Under the pieces are notes generated by a model. The model had not been told where the DNA came from. It worked only from the letters and a program-made list of their open reading frames with translations, and did no database searches. A program made the translations under genes and the position numbers. 56,823 nt of DNA from an uncultured Bacillus sp. (GTDB lineage Bacteria > Bacillota > Bacilli > Bacillales_B > DSM-18226): positions 1-56,823 of the forward strand of contig NZ_CAMLDX010000008.1 of NCBI RefSeq assembly GCF_946478885.1, read 5' to 3'. Below are positions 42,076 through 50,975 of this stretch, piece by piece (the first letter of the stretch is position 1; the number at the start of each line of letters is the position of its first letter).

Positions 42076-43353
42076 TTATCTTAAATGGTTAATACGGTCT
42101 GACTTGCTAATAATATCTGTCACCCTCACACCGAAATTTTCATCAATTACAACGACTTCTCCTTTAGCAATCATTCGATTATTCACATAGATGTCGACCG
42201 GTTCACCGGCAAGTTTATCAAGCTCAATTATTGCTCCTTGTGTCATGGCCAATATTTCTTTTACCGATCTTTTCGTTCTTCCCAGTTCAACGGTTACTTG
42301 TAACGGGATATCTAAAAGCAGCTCCAGATTTCGTACTTCCGTTTCCTGCAGTGTATGAGATTCAAAATTAGAGAATACCGCCGGCTGAATAACAGGCTGG
42401 TGTATACTATGCCCGGATGAATAGGCTGAGCCAAAATGCTGCGGTGAACCGGAATTCCACTTCATTTCATCCTGAGTAGCTTGATTTGCTAAATAGCTTG
42501 GCTCCTGCATGGAGAAAGCCTGCGACGGAGGAATCTCTTCCCCTTTTTGATCAGGAGCTTGATTTGCCGCTTGATTCTGCTGTCCGTTATCAATTGGCTG
42601 AAGCTCCTTCTGCAATGATTCTTGTTCTGCACTATTCTGGAATGATTCCCGGGGGTCAGCCATAGGATTTAACAACTCATTAACTAGGCTTCTGGCAAAC
42701 TCCACAGGAAGCAACTGCATAATTTTTGAATCAATCAGATTGCCGATTTTTAAGCGGAATGATATTTTCACGAGCATGTCATCATTTGGTATCTTATTCG
42801 TTCCCTCACCTTGCGCGACATTCAAGACATCAATTGAAGGTGGCGAAATATCGACTCTTTTATGAAAAATAGTGGACATTGAGGTTGCAGCAGATCCCAT
42901 CATCTGGTTCATCGCTTCCTGAACAGCGCTAAGCTGGATTTCTCCGAGAATATCAGATGTGATCCTACCATCGCCACCTAGCATAAGATCTGCAATAATC
43001 GCTGCATCCTCCTGCTCAATTACTAATAAATTGACTCCAGAAAATCCCTCTGTATAGCTGACCTGTATCGCAACATATGGATGAGGAAATTCTTCGGGAA
43101 GCTTGCTTTTTAAAATCAACGAAACAGACGGTGTAGTTATTTCCACCTTTTGATTCAGCAAGGTGGATAACGCTGTCGCAGAACTGCCAAACGATATATT
43201 TCCTATCTCTCCTAATGTATCCTTTTCCATTATGGAGAGGTAATCTGTCAGTTCCGAGCTGTCATCTGCTGCACTGTTGTCTGCTGTACCGTCATCAATC
43301 GTACCTTTTAATAATGCATCAATTTCATCTTGTGATAGCATTCCATCATTCAT
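42076..43353 (-). CDS. fliY: Flagellar switch phosphatase FliY
   Basis: This 425-residue protein has the N-terminal LSQDEIDALL motif and a CheC-type phosphatase domain with two E-x2-N sites (LGEIGNISFGSSATALS; VQEAMNQMMGSAATS). A Gln/Ser/Asn-rich linker of about 110 residues and a C-terminal FliN (SpoA-type) domain from about 340 follow. It is longer than B. subtilis FliY (378) because of the linker. A GTG at 43362 is generated by the ribosome-binding site itself. The ATG at 43353 is correctly spaced, and it overlaps the fliM end by eight bases. Confidence 0.96.
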   Translation of the reverse strand: MNDGMLSQDEIDALLKGTIDDGTADNSAADDSSELTDYLSIMEKDTLGEIGNISFGSSATALSTLLNQKVEITTPSVSLILKSKLPEEFPHPYVAIQVSYTEGFSGVNLLVIEQEDAAIIADLMLGGDGRITSDILGEIQLSAVQEAMNQMMGSAATSMSTIFHKRVDISPPSIDVLNVAQGEGTNKIPNDDMLVKISFRLKIGNLIDSKIMQLLPVEFARSLVNELLNPMADPRESFQNSAEQESLQKELQPIDNGQQNQAANQAPDQKGEEIPPSQAFSMQEPSYLANQATQDEMKWNSGSPQHFGSAYSSGHSIHQPVIQPAVFSNFESHTLQETEVRNLELLLDIPLQVTVELGRTKRSVKEILAMTQGAIIELDKLAGEPVDIYVNNRMIAKGEVVVIDENFGVRVTDIISKSDRINHLR

Positions 43354-44344
43354 TATGGTCACCCCTCCCCTTCCAACTATCTAAAATTTGCAGTGCTAAT
43401 TTTTTATTATTTTTGCCAGGCTGTCCAACAAATTTAGGAACATTCCCAACTTTAACGAGCAGTGGCTCTTCTATTGACTGATTCAATTCAATGACATCCC
43501 CTTTATCTAGCATCAGGAAATCATGAATTGAGATATGCGAGGTTCCAAGCTCTACAGAAATCGGGAGTATGGCATGTTTAATTTGTCCTTCAAGCCTTTT
43601 GATTTCTTCAGGTGAGCGTGACTTATTTTCATTCTGCATCCAATAATGGGCTGAAAGCTTGGGAATAATCGGCTCAAGCACCACATGGGGAATACAGATA
43701 TTGATCATTCCTTTTGTTTCTGAAATCATCGTGTTTAGCGAAATAACAACTACCGTTTCATTTGGGGACACCATCTGGAGAAACTGGGGATTTACTTCAA
43801 ACTCGGTTAACACCGGGTCAATCTCCGCAATATTTTCCCACGCCTCCTGCAAGTGTTCGCAGACTCTTTCAAAAATGGATGACATAATTTTTGTTTCAAT
43901 TTCAGTCAAATTATCGATTTTATTAATACTTTCTCCCTTGCCGCCCATCATTCGGTCCATCATGGCATATGCCACATTCGGGTTGACTTCTATAATGACT
44001 CTTCCTTCTAATGGCGGCACTTCGAAAACGTTCAAAATTGTCATTTTTGGTATGGAACGGATAAATTCCTCATATGGGATTTGATCCGCGCTCGCTACAC
44101 TAATCTGCACATATGTTCTCAACTGAGCAGAGAAAAAAGTTGTTAGTAATCTGGCAAAGTTTTCATGGATCCGTGTTAAACTTCTGATTTGATCTTTGGA
44201 AAAGCGGAGAGCGCGCTTAAAGTCATACACTTTAACGCGTCTTTCCATCTGTTCTTTTTTTAATTCATCAGCATCCATCTCACCAGTCGATAATGCCGAC
44301 AATAGGGCGTCTATTTCACTTTGGGAAAGAACATCTCCAGACAC
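43346..44344 (-). CDS. fliM: Flagellar motor switch protein FliM
   Basis: This 332-residue C-ring protein has the N-terminal CheY-P-binding motif LSQSEIDALLSALS, a middle domain with the GGKGE loop (MMDRMMGGKG) and a C-terminal SpoA domain. It is collinear with B. subtilis FliM. The first in-frame GTG (44353) abuts the ribosome-binding site. The GTG at 44344 is spaced by eight bases and matches the MSGxVLSQ family start. Confidence 0.97.
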   Translation of the reverse strand: MSGDVLSQSEIDALLSALSTGEMDADELKKEQMERRVKVYDFKRALRFSKDQIRSLTRIHENFARLLTTFFSAQLRTYVQISVASADQIPYEEFIRSIPKMTILNVFEVPPLEGRVIIEVNPNVAYAMMDRMMGGKGESINKIDNLTEIETKIMSSIFERVCEHLQEAWENIAEIDPVLTEFEVNPQFLQMVSPNETVVVISLNTMISETKGMINICIPHVVLEPIIPKLSAHYWMQNENKSRSPEEIKRLEGQIKHAILPISVELGTSHISIHDFLMLDKGDVIELNQSIEEPLLVKVGNVPKFVGQPGKNNKKLALQILDSWKGRGDHNE

Positions 44345-44389
44345 CTGTCGCACCCCCCTTGTTTTAGTCTATTGAGATTAATTTGTTTG

Positions 44390-44815
44390 TTATTGGAGGA
44401 TGAACTGAGTGATATAAACCTTTTCAACCTTTCCCTCTTGCATAATTTCATTAATTTTTTCTTTTAACTCCTCCTCAAACTTCCTTTGACCTTCTTTCCC
44501 TTTTATGGTCTCAGTCGTTTTGTCAGAGAGTTCCAATATAATGATGTTATTGACTTGAAACATTCTATTTTCAAGTTCCTTTTTTGCCTTTTTACTATCT
44601 GTTTGAATTTTAAAGGTGATACGGACATATCCATCATTTGCAAGATTCGTTGTAATCTCCGGTATATCCACAGAAACATCCAGTACTTGTTTAATCGTCG
44701 GTTCATTTCCCGGCTCTTGGTTCGTGTATTTTAACACAATAACAAGAGCAACAGTTCCTGCAAGGGCGATTGCTACAAGTAACATCATCATGATCATGAC
44801 AAGTTTATTCTTCAT
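44390..44815 (-). CDS. fliL: Flagellar basal body protein FliL
   Basis: This 141-residue protein has one N-terminal membrane segment (about 5-27) and an extracytoplasmic SPFH-like FliL domain, with conserved [19 protein letters not shown] and the end [13 protein letters not shown]. It supports stator function. The start is taken at the second ATG (44815), seven bases after AAGGGGG. It overlaps swrD. Confidence 0.95.
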   Translation of the reverse strand: MKNKLVMIMMMLLVAIALAGTVALVIVLKYTNQEPGNEPTIKQVLDVSVDIPEITTNLANDGYVRITFKIQTDSKKAKKELENRMFQVNNIIILELSDKTTETIKGKEGQRKFEEELKEKINEIMQEGKVEKVYITQFILQ

Positions 44816-45023
44816 TATCATTCCCCCTTATCTGCTGTCCGAGTAGATTTACCGTTTGATAGAAAGCCATTATCTGCTCAAGTACTTGCGTTTCATGCTC
44901 TTTTACTATGTATTTTTTACCATTAGTCAATGTAATGGTCGTATCTGGCAGGCTTTCGATTGTTTCAATGTACAACGCATTTATTATAAAGGGTTTTCCG
45001 TTTAATCGCGCTACTTTTATCAC
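44805..45023 (-). CDS. swrD: SwrD/FlbD family protein
   Basis: This 72-residue protein is a full-length FlbD-family member, with [20 protein letters not shown] and the [11 protein letters not shown] motif. In B. subtilis SwrD (YlzI) raises flagellar motor torque and is needed for swarming. It lies between flgE and fliL, as there. No membrane segment is seen. Confidence 0.95.
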   Translation of the reverse strand: MIKVARLNGKPFIINALYIETIESLPDTTITLTNGKKYIVKEHETQVLEQIMAFYQTVNLLGQQIRGNDNEE

Positions 45024-45035
45024 TGTTAATTTATA

Positions 45036-45141
45036 GAGGCTAAAACCCGTTATTATTGGTTATTTCATATTTTTATATGCCAATAGATTCATTTCCAATC
45101 CAATAACCATATGTAAATCCTATATCTTCGGACTTAGCCTC
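45036..45141. repeat. Nested inverted repeats between flgE and swrD
   Basis: The outer arms GAGGCTAA/TTAGCCTC (45036-45043, 45134-45141) enclose inner arms TGGTTATT/AATAACCA (45057-45064, 45102-45109). The interval is one of the larger gaps in the operon and may fold on the mRNA. Arms are short, so chance is possible. Confidence 0.4.
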
Positions 45142-45155
45142 CTACCTCCCTTGAC

Positions 45156-46343
45156 CTATCGTTTTAAATTAACCAGTTCCTGCAAAATCTCATCCGAAGT
45201 GGTAATAATTCTTGTATTTGCCTGAAAACCGCGCTGAGCAGTAATCATCTCTGTAAATTCCTCTGATAAATCAACATTAGACATTTCTAATGATCCGGCT
45301 GCCAAGACTCCTCTTCCTTCTCCGGCTGCGGCAATATCAGCCGTTCCGGAGTTAATCGACTCCTGGAACAGATTGTTGGCGGCTTTTGTTAAACCGGAGG
45401 AATTGCTGAATTTAGCTAGTGCGATTTGCCCCAATACAGTAATCTTACCATTGGAATAGACTCCGTTTATTTCCCCCTGTGCACCGATATTGAAGCTTTC
45501 CAGCTTTCCTGTTTCATTTCCATTCGGATCCAGATATGCCGTCGTTTCACTTTCGGTTTGGGTTAAATTAGAAAAATCCAATGAAATATCCTTCCCACCA
45601 AAGTTCCAAGTAGCCGTGGTAGGGGTGGTTACTGCCGTTCCGCTTGTAAAATCAATAGTAATGGACGGATTTACTGTAGACGCAGGGATCGTGGTGACAT
45701 CCCAGGCATTATCGCCTGTTTTCTCAAAAACAACTTCGACATTTTGCGGTTTTCCATCAGCACCCACTATTTTGATTTGCTGTGTATAACGATGTTCTTC
45801 CCCTGCGATCGTTTTATCCGAAAGATTTCCTGCCAGTTTGATTGTATCTGTCGTGATGGCTGGCAATACGGCATTGACATTGATTACGACATCCCCCAAT
45901 TGATTGGTTCGATTACCGGCTGCATCGTATTGGAAGGCTTGTACCTTTAAACCATCAGCATTAACTAATGTACCCATATCATCAAGATAAAAGTTGCCGG
46001 CACGTGTGTACAAATTAGCTCCACCCTGCCTTACGATAAAATAGCCATCTCCGTCAATCCCAAGATCCAATGAACGGCCTGTCGACTGCAAGCTTGTTGA
46101 AGTGTGAATAGTATCTATTGTTGCGAGTGTTGCCCCCAGTCCAATTTGCATCGGGTTTTTACCGCCTCGCCCATTCGTTGCCGCACTGGCTCCGGCAACC
46201 GTCTGGCTGATCATATCTTTAAAGGTTACGCGTCCTTTTTTATATCCGAAGGTATTTACGTTAGCGATATTATTGCCAATGACATCTAATTTTGTTTGGA
46301 AGTTTTTCATTCCGCTTATTCCTGAATACATTGATCTTAGCAT
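45156..46343 (-). CDS. flgE: Flagellar hook protein FlgE (formerly FlgG)
   Basis: This 395-residue rod/hook-type protein has the N-terminal heptad region MLRSMYSGISGMKNFQTKLD then GNNIANVNTFGYKK. A hook core contains LQSTGRSLDLGIDGDGYF. A variable middle insertion spans about 160-310. The C-terminal LEMSNVDLSEEFTEMITAQR with the final TTSDEILQELVNLKR completes it. It is much longer than B. subtilis FlgE (264), because of the D2-like insertion common in other bacteria. The ATG follows AAAGGAG. Confidence 0.95.
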   Translation of the reverse strand: MLRSMYSGISGMKNFQTKLDVIGNNIANVNTFGYKKGRVTFKDMISQTVAGASAATNGRGGKNPMQIGLGATLATIDTIHTSTSLQSTGRSLDLGIDGDGYFIVRQGGANLYTRAGNFYLDDMGTLVNADGLKVQAFQYDAAGNRTNQLGDVVINVNAVLPAITTDTIKLAGNLSDKTIAGEEHRYTQQIKIVGADGKPQNVEVVFEKTGDNAWDVTTIPASTVNPSITIDFTSGTAVTTPTTATWNFGGKDISLDFSNLTQTESETTAYLDPNGNETGKLESFNIGAQGEINGVYSNGKITVLGQIALAKFSNSSGLTKAANNLFQESINSGTADIAAAGEGRGVLAAGSLEMSNVDLSEEFTEMITAQRGFQANTRIITTSDEILQELVNLKR

Positions 46344-46391
46344 CGTGCGATACTCCTTTCAGATTTAGCTACATCACTCGCTCAGCAGCTT

Positions 46392-46563
46392 TTAAGGCTT
46401 CCATTTTACTCCGGCCCGTTTTTCTCCATTAAAATCGTTCCGCTGATTGATATTGGTAAAAATATATTCGCTGCTTTTTTCCTGTTCATGACGGTAATCG
46501 TTGTCTCAGCTTTGGCACTTATGACAAGCGCCATCTCCTAGGAAGATTGACAAAAGAATTCAT
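46392..46563 (-). pseudogene. Decayed small flagellar operon gene (flg_new-like)
   Basis: An excellent ribosome-binding site (CGGAGG, eight bases) and ATG at 46563 begin a frame that stops after 14 codons (MNSFVNLPRRWRLS). In another frame, from 46534, the sequence reads MALVISAKAETTITVMNR. One inserted base after 46481 would continue it as EKSSEYIFTNINQ to a stop at 46392. This is the conserved C-terminal pattern (ALIVSVKNRTVVTAMD...VFTNID) of the small flagellar protein usually encoded between flgD and flgE in many Firmicutes. The middle of the gene (roughly 70 codons) is missing. I read it as an internally deleted and frameshifted remnant. Confidence 0.75.
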
Positions 46564-46579
46564 CTTATCATCCTCCGTA

Positions 46580-47215
46580 TCAGGAAATTTTTATGATCTG
46601 CGAAGCAGTCAATGTCGTATGGTTCTCATCATCCAAATGAAAAGAGGCGCTGCCGTTTTTAAAGGAGACAGAATTCACCGTTGCTGTAACTTCTTCTCCA
46701 TCTGTATTCAGATAGGTCACTGTTTTCCCTATCATCAAACTCGCCTGAAGCATTCCAGACTCTGTCATCATTTGATTGACCTCTGATATATTTGCCGGCC
46801 CTAGCTTTGTTCCATCCTCGAGTATAAATTGCACCTCGTCTTCCTTAAATTGAATACCTGTAACTTTTCCACTTCCTTCAATAATTTCGGGTGTGCCGTC
46901 ATCCGCTATATTAAGCTTATGCCATGTCACCTCTTGGCCAACAAACTGATGGTAGGAAATCAATTGGCTCTGTTTATCCTGCATGACCAATTGATTAATA
47001 GACGTATTAATGTTCGACATTTGCTCCAAAGTAGAGAAACTGGCCATTTGGGCGATAAAATCCGTATCATTCATTGGATTCGTCGGGTCTTGATTTTGCA
47101 GCTGTGTGATTAATAATTTTAGGAAGTCATCCTTTCCTAATTCCCCTGATCCTGTTTTATTCTTGGATTCTTTATAGTTGGACAATAACAAGGAAGTATC
47201 AATTGTATTCGACAT
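46580..47215 (-). CDS. flgD: Flagellar hook assembly scaffold FlgD
   Basis: This 211-residue hook-cap protein has the conserved N-terminal [20 protein letters not shown] and [14 protein letters not shown] Tudor/FnIII-like C-terminal part (about 75-211) follows. A GTG at 47224 is part of the AGGAGGTG ribosome-binding site. The ATG at 47215 is eight bases from it and is preferred. It follows fliK by 12 bases. Confidence 0.96.
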   Translation of the reverse strand: MSNTIDTSLLLSNYKESKNKTGSGELGKDDFLKLLITQLQNQDPTNPMNDTDFIAQMASFSTLEQMSNINTSINQLVMQDKQSQLISYHQFVGQEVTWHKLNIADDGTPEIIEGSGKVTGIQFKEDEVQFILEDGTKLGPANISEVNQMMTESGMLQASLMIGKTVTYLNTDGEEVTATVNSVSFKNGSASFHLDDENHTTLTASQIIKIS

Positions 47216-47227
47216 TTGTTCCACCTC

Positions 47228-48544
47228 CTATACTTCCGTACTGATTAATGCCTCTTCAAATTCTAATGAAAATTCTTCTTCCTGCTGGTCTTTATGTTCC
47301 TCATTTGTCGGCTGCTCCTGCTCTTTATATTGCCGCGAATCTCTCTGTAATGAGCGTTCCTGCTGATTCATTGACAGTGAAATATCAATCTTATCCAATT
47401 GAATATTTTGTAAACTAAAGGCGTTTTTCAAACTTTGCAGTTGTGATTCAAGAATATCTTTAGCCGTACTATTGGTTGCTACGATCCTTGCAATAATCGC
47501 AGAATCCTTTTGAATTAGTTCAACCTTTAGCAGTCCGAGATGATCTGGATGCAGTTTGATAAACAATCGTTGTGTACCGCCAGATTTTAACAGCTGGCTG
47601 TTGGCTAAGATCTTTTCAAATTGTGCCATCAGCTGTTCTGATGAAACAGGCTGACCTGACTTGTCCAACATCAATACGAGCTGCTCGGTCTTAGACATTT
47701 GCTGAAACTGAAGAATACTGCCATTTAACGAACCAAAAGGGACCTGCTTCACCACTGGAGTTTCAGTTATTCCTTCTTCAACCGATAACGCTTGGGGTGT
47801 TGACATGGATGATATTTGCCGGTAAGGTATCAAATTCTTTTTTCCCTCTTTGGAAACTGCAGCAAATAAATTCTGTACATAATCCCTGCGGTTGGCCGCC
47901 GGCTCCTCTTTTAAAGCTCCTGACAGGACCTGTTCAACTTTTTGCAGAAGATCCTTAAGCGATTGCTGCTCAGTGCCTGACTTTTCAAAGTTTGATAGAA
48001 GCTCATAAAGCTTAAGTGATTTAATCATCTCCATAGAATCCTGGTTAACCACCGGTGAAATTTGATCCAGCTTCAAATCCGGCAGCAGTGCTATAAAGGC
48101 CAGAAAAGCCTCCTGCCCATTTAATTGATGTAAGCCTTCCGAGAAGCATTGCAACTTTTCCCGGGATATTCCGTCTTCCAAGCCTTCCGTATTTATGGCT
48201 GTCAAAAAAGCGCAAAGAGAAGATAGCAATTCTTGTTCGGTCATCCCCAAATAATCTGATATCAATTCGATTTTTTCTAAATCCATATCGGAAAGCATTT
48301 CCTGAAATAATTCTTCCCCATTTTCTATTTCTGAAATGTCTTGAGCTCCTATCCATTGAGAAAGTTCGGCTAATTTCCCGTCTGATGCCTGGATTTCTTC
48401 TTTCGTTACAGCTTGTGGCTGTTCAGATGGAGAACCTTGAAGACTCCCAGACAACAAATCCGCAAACCCACCTAGTTGCTCCGTTTTTGGATGAACCTTT
48501 GCTTTTGCCGATGAATCTGCTGTTCCAAGCAACGTTATCTGCAT
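47228..48544 (-). CDS. fliK: Flagellar hook-length control protein FliK
   Basis: This 438-residue, largely low-complexity, Glu/Gln/Ser-rich protein has a C-terminal Flg_hook domain (about 325-400; TQRLFIKLHPDHLGLLKVEL). A charged Gln/Glu-rich tail ends it. It measures hook length and signals FlhB. The longest frame begins at 48571. The ATG at 48544 follows GAAAGGGGTGAAATAT and is preferred. Confidence 0.93.
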   Translation of the reverse strand: MQITLLGTADSSAKAKVHPKTEQLGGFADLLSGSLQGSPSEQPQAVTKEEIQASDGKLAELSQWIGAQDISEIENGEELFQEMLSDMDLEKIELISDYLGMTEQELLSSLCAFLTAINTEGLEDGISREKLQCFSEGLHQLNGQEAFLAFIALLPDLKLDQISPVVNQDSMEMIKSLKLYELLSNFEKSGTEQQSLKDLLQKVEQVLSGALKEEPAANRRDYVQNLFAAVSKEGKKNLIPYRQISSMSTPQALSVEEGITETPVVKQVPFGSLNGSILQFQQMSKTEQLVLMLDKSGQPVSSEQLMAQFEKILANSQLLKSGGTQRLFIKLHPDHLGLLKVELIQKDSAIIARIVATNSTAKDILESQLQSLKNAFSLQNIQLDKIDISLSMNQQERSLQRDSRQYKEQEQPTNEEHKDQQEEEFSLEFEEALISTEV

Positions 48545-48594
48545 ATATTTCACCCCTTTCAACAATGCCATGATATTAATCCTAGCGAATTGCC

Positions 48595-49197
48595 TTAATT
48601 TATATTGCTATTTTGTGTTAACAAGGAGGTATACTTTGCTGCATCAACAGCATTCATTTGCTCCATAATAGCTGCTAGCGTATCAGATTTCAGATTCGAT
48701 AATATTTCTAAAGCTTTCTCGTCTTTCATCTGTGCAATAATGGGGGCAGCCTTCTTTGCCGACATGGCTTCATAGGTCTTTACGATCTCTTTAAACTCTC
48801 GATTGTGTTCTGACTGCTTTTCACCTAAATCCTCTATTTCCCTCTGCAACTGTTTTTTTTCTAACTCAAGTCCTTCAATTTCTTCATTTTTACTGTTAAC
48901 TTCTTCCTGAAGTTCAGCGATAGTCTCTCCTCGTACCTTTAATTCAGCATTTAATTTTATGTTTTTCGCTTCATTATCCTTGTTCTTTTGCTCCTTTTCC
49001 TGCTCGTCTGAGGATAGGAACGGGATTTTTTCGCTGTATTCCTTCGCTTTGTCCATAACATTCACTCCGGCAACCGTTGCTACAATTAACGCAACGGCAA
49101 CGGCAAATAGCGAAGGGATGACAATTACGACAAAAAACCACTGCAGTTTACCATACGACTTTTCTTCTTCTAGTTCTTCTTGCCATTTATCTTTCAT
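48595..49197 (-). CDS. ylxF: YlxF/MotE-like membrane coiled-coil protein
   Basis: This 200-residue protein has one membrane segment (about 20-45) and a long coiled coil (about 75-130). A small C-terminal MgtE_N-like domain (PIIAQMKDEKALEILSNLKS then AAIMEQM) follows. It lies between fliJ and fliK, as ylxF does in B. subtilis. The family is thought to act as a chaperone for FliG or MotA/C-ring-associated parts, but its role in Bacillus is unclear. The start at 49197 follows AGGTG. The longer frame begins inside fliJ. Confidence 0.85.
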   Translation of the reverse strand: MKDKWQEELEEEKSYGKLQWFFVVIVIPSLFAVAVALIVATVAGVNVMDKAKEYSEKIPFLSSDEQEKEQKNKDNEAKNIKLNAELKVRGETIAELQEEVNSKNEEIEGLELEKKQLQREIEDLGEKQSEHNREFKEIVKTYEAMSAKKAAPIIAQMKDEKALEILSNLKSDTLAAIMEQMNAVDAAKYTSLLTQNSNIN

Positions 49198-49207
49198 GTA
49201 AATACAC

Positions 49208-49648
49208 CTATACTCCCCGATGTACAAAATGCTGAATCGAGATATCGTCCATATGCTTTGCTTCATCCTGCTTCAACCATTCAAAAAACTCATACTGGCC
49301 TTTTTCTTTCATTTTTATATATTTCTTGACTTCAATATTTTTTTGCAGTAGCTTTTCCTGATGAAAATTCATATGGTTTCTGGCATTTATGACGGTTTTT
49401 TGATATTGATCAATCGATTTTTGCAGATTAGCAATAAAATGCTGATGATGTCTGATTTCCTGAACAGGTAGACCTGCTTCAAGCCTTTTGGCTTGAAATT
49501 CCTCGAGATCTTCCTTTTTCCTCATTAGTTCATACAATTTTTCTGCAACCTGTTCAAATCTTTTAACCGATTCGTTGTATACAGAAAGGGCTTCATCTTT
49601 TTCACGTTCTTTTAAAGTCATGATCTTTTCAAACTTAAAATGGAACAT
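49208..49648 (-). CDS. fliJ: Flagellar export protein FliJ
   Basis: This 146-residue helical coiled-coil protein is collinear with B. subtilis FliJ. It has HFKFEKIMTLKEREKDEALS at the start, VAEKLYELMRKKEDLEEF in the middle and MDDISIQHFVHRGV at the end. It couples the FliI ATPase to the FlhA gate. The start is placed at the ATG 49648, eight codons into the longest frame, to match the family. Confidence 0.93.
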   Translation of the reverse strand: MFHFKFEKIMTLKEREKDEALSVYNESVKRFEQVAEKLYELMRKKEDLEEFQAKRLEAGLPVQEIRHHQHFIANLQKSIDQYQKTVINARNHMNFHQEKLLQKNIEVKKYIKMKEKGQYEFFEWLKQDEAKHMDDISIQHFVHRGV

Positions 49649-49655
49649 CACGAAC

Positions 49656-50975
49656 CTAATCCCCTTTCCCAATTAGTGCAAAAAGTGAGTTTACACTGTT
49701 CTCCATCGACATTTTTTCGTGGGTGCCCTGTTTTAAAAAAGAAATGATTTGAGGATATAATTGAATGGCGTCATCAATTTCCTTTGAAGAACCTTTTTTA
49801 TAGGCACCAATGTTGATTAAATCCTCCGAATTGTAATAGGTACTGAGTTTCTCTCTTAACCTTTCCGCAGCCTTGACATGATCATGTTCAGCAATATTAT
49901 TCATAACCCTGCTTACGCTTCTTAACACATTAACTGCGGGATACTGCCCTTTATTGGCTAAACTACGATCGAGGACAAAGTGACCGTCCAAGATTCCCCG
50001 TACTGTATCCGCAATGGGCTCATTCATATCATCTCCATCAACTAGGACTGTATAGAATGCGGTAATGGAGCCGAGATCATTGGTTCCCGTACGTTCCAAC
50101 AACCTTGGCAAAATCGCAAATACAGATGGTGTATATCCCTTCGTTGTCGGAGGCTCGCCAACTGCCAGTCCAACTTCCCTTTGCGCCATGGCCACCCTTG
50201 TGACAGAATCCATCATCATCATGACATTCAGACCTTTATCACGAAAATACTCGGCAATAGCCGTCGCAGTAAAAGCCCCCTTGATCCGCATTAATGCGGG
50301 CTGATCCGAAGTTGCAACCACGACAATGGAACGCTTTAATCCTTCTTCGCCCAAATCCTTCTCGATAAATTCTCTTACCTCTCTTCCCCGTTCTCCTATC
50401 AAAGCAATGACATTTAAATCCGCCGTCGTATTTCGTGCAACCATCCCAAGCAACGTACTCTTTCCAACACCGCTCCCGGCAAAGATACCGACCCGCTGAC
50501 CATTTCCTACCGTTAGTAAACTATCAATCAAGCGAACACCTACTTCAATCGGTTCGGAAATAGGAGGTCGCTTTAACGGATTGGGGGGTGCCTGATCTGT
50601 CGGAACAGACAGCAGTCCTTTCGGCAAAAGGGAGCCATCCAACGGTTGCCCGAGGGCATCGACAACATTTCCAATTAAGGCAGGACCTACTTTGATTTCA
50701 AGCGGCTTTAACGTCGCTTCAACAAGACTGCCAGGTGCAATATCGTTGACAGATGTATAAGGCATTAAAATAACGTTTTCCTCCCGAAAGCCAACAACTT
50801 CCGCCATAATCATTCTTTTTTTTCCATGACCTATATGAATAAAACACAGATCCCCTATTGAACTTTCCGGTCCCTGCGACTCGATCATCAGGCCTATGAC
50901 CTGCTTAACACGGCCATATCTTTTAAATGAATCGATCCCGTCAATACTGTCTAAAAGCTCCCTTGCCTTCATCAT
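49656..50975 (-). CDS. fliI: Flagellum-specific ATPase FliI
   Basis: This 439-residue F1-type ATPase powers export. The P-loop GSGVGKST is at residues 167-174. ALIGERGREVREFIEKDLGE, the Walker B stretch VMMMMDSVTRVAMAQREVGL and GEPPTTKGY are present. Its ATG overlaps the fliH stop by four bases. Confidence 0.99.
   Translation of the reverse strand: MMKARELLDSIDGIDSFKRYGRVKQVIGLMIESQGPESSIGDLCFIHIGHGKKRMIMAEVVGFREENVILMPYTSVNDIAPGSLVEATLKPLEIKVGPALIGNVVDALGQPLDGSLLPKGLLSVPTDQAPPNPLKRPPISEPIEVGVRLIDSLLTVGNGQRVGIFAGSGVGKSTLLGMVARNTTADLNVIALIGERGREVREFIEKDLGEEGLKRSIVVVATSDQPALMRIKGAFTATAIAEYFRDKGLNVMMMMDSVTRVAMAQREVGLAVGEPPTTKGYTPSVFAILPRLLERTGTNDLGSITAFYTVLVDGDDMNEPIADTVRGILDGHFVLDRSLANKGQYPAVNVLRSVSRVMNNIAEHDHVKAAERLREKLSTYYNSEDLINIGAYKKGSSKEIDDAIQLYPQIISFLKQGTHEKMSMENSVNSLFALIGKGD

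Noticed and set aside
44195..44215. AAAGCGGAGAGCGCGCTT in fliM, resembling AAAAGCGGAGCGAGCGCGCTC near 13590
   Set aside because: In fliM it encodes the conserved KRALRFSK segment, so the likeness is coincidental. The intergenic copy alone is not enough to call a repeat.
46430..46543. Hydrophobic plus-strand frame (reads like a membrane helix) opposite the flgD-flgE gap
   Set aside because: It has no ribosome-binding site or start in place. It is the antisense of a hydrophilic minus-strand coding remnant, which produces such hydrophobic shadows.
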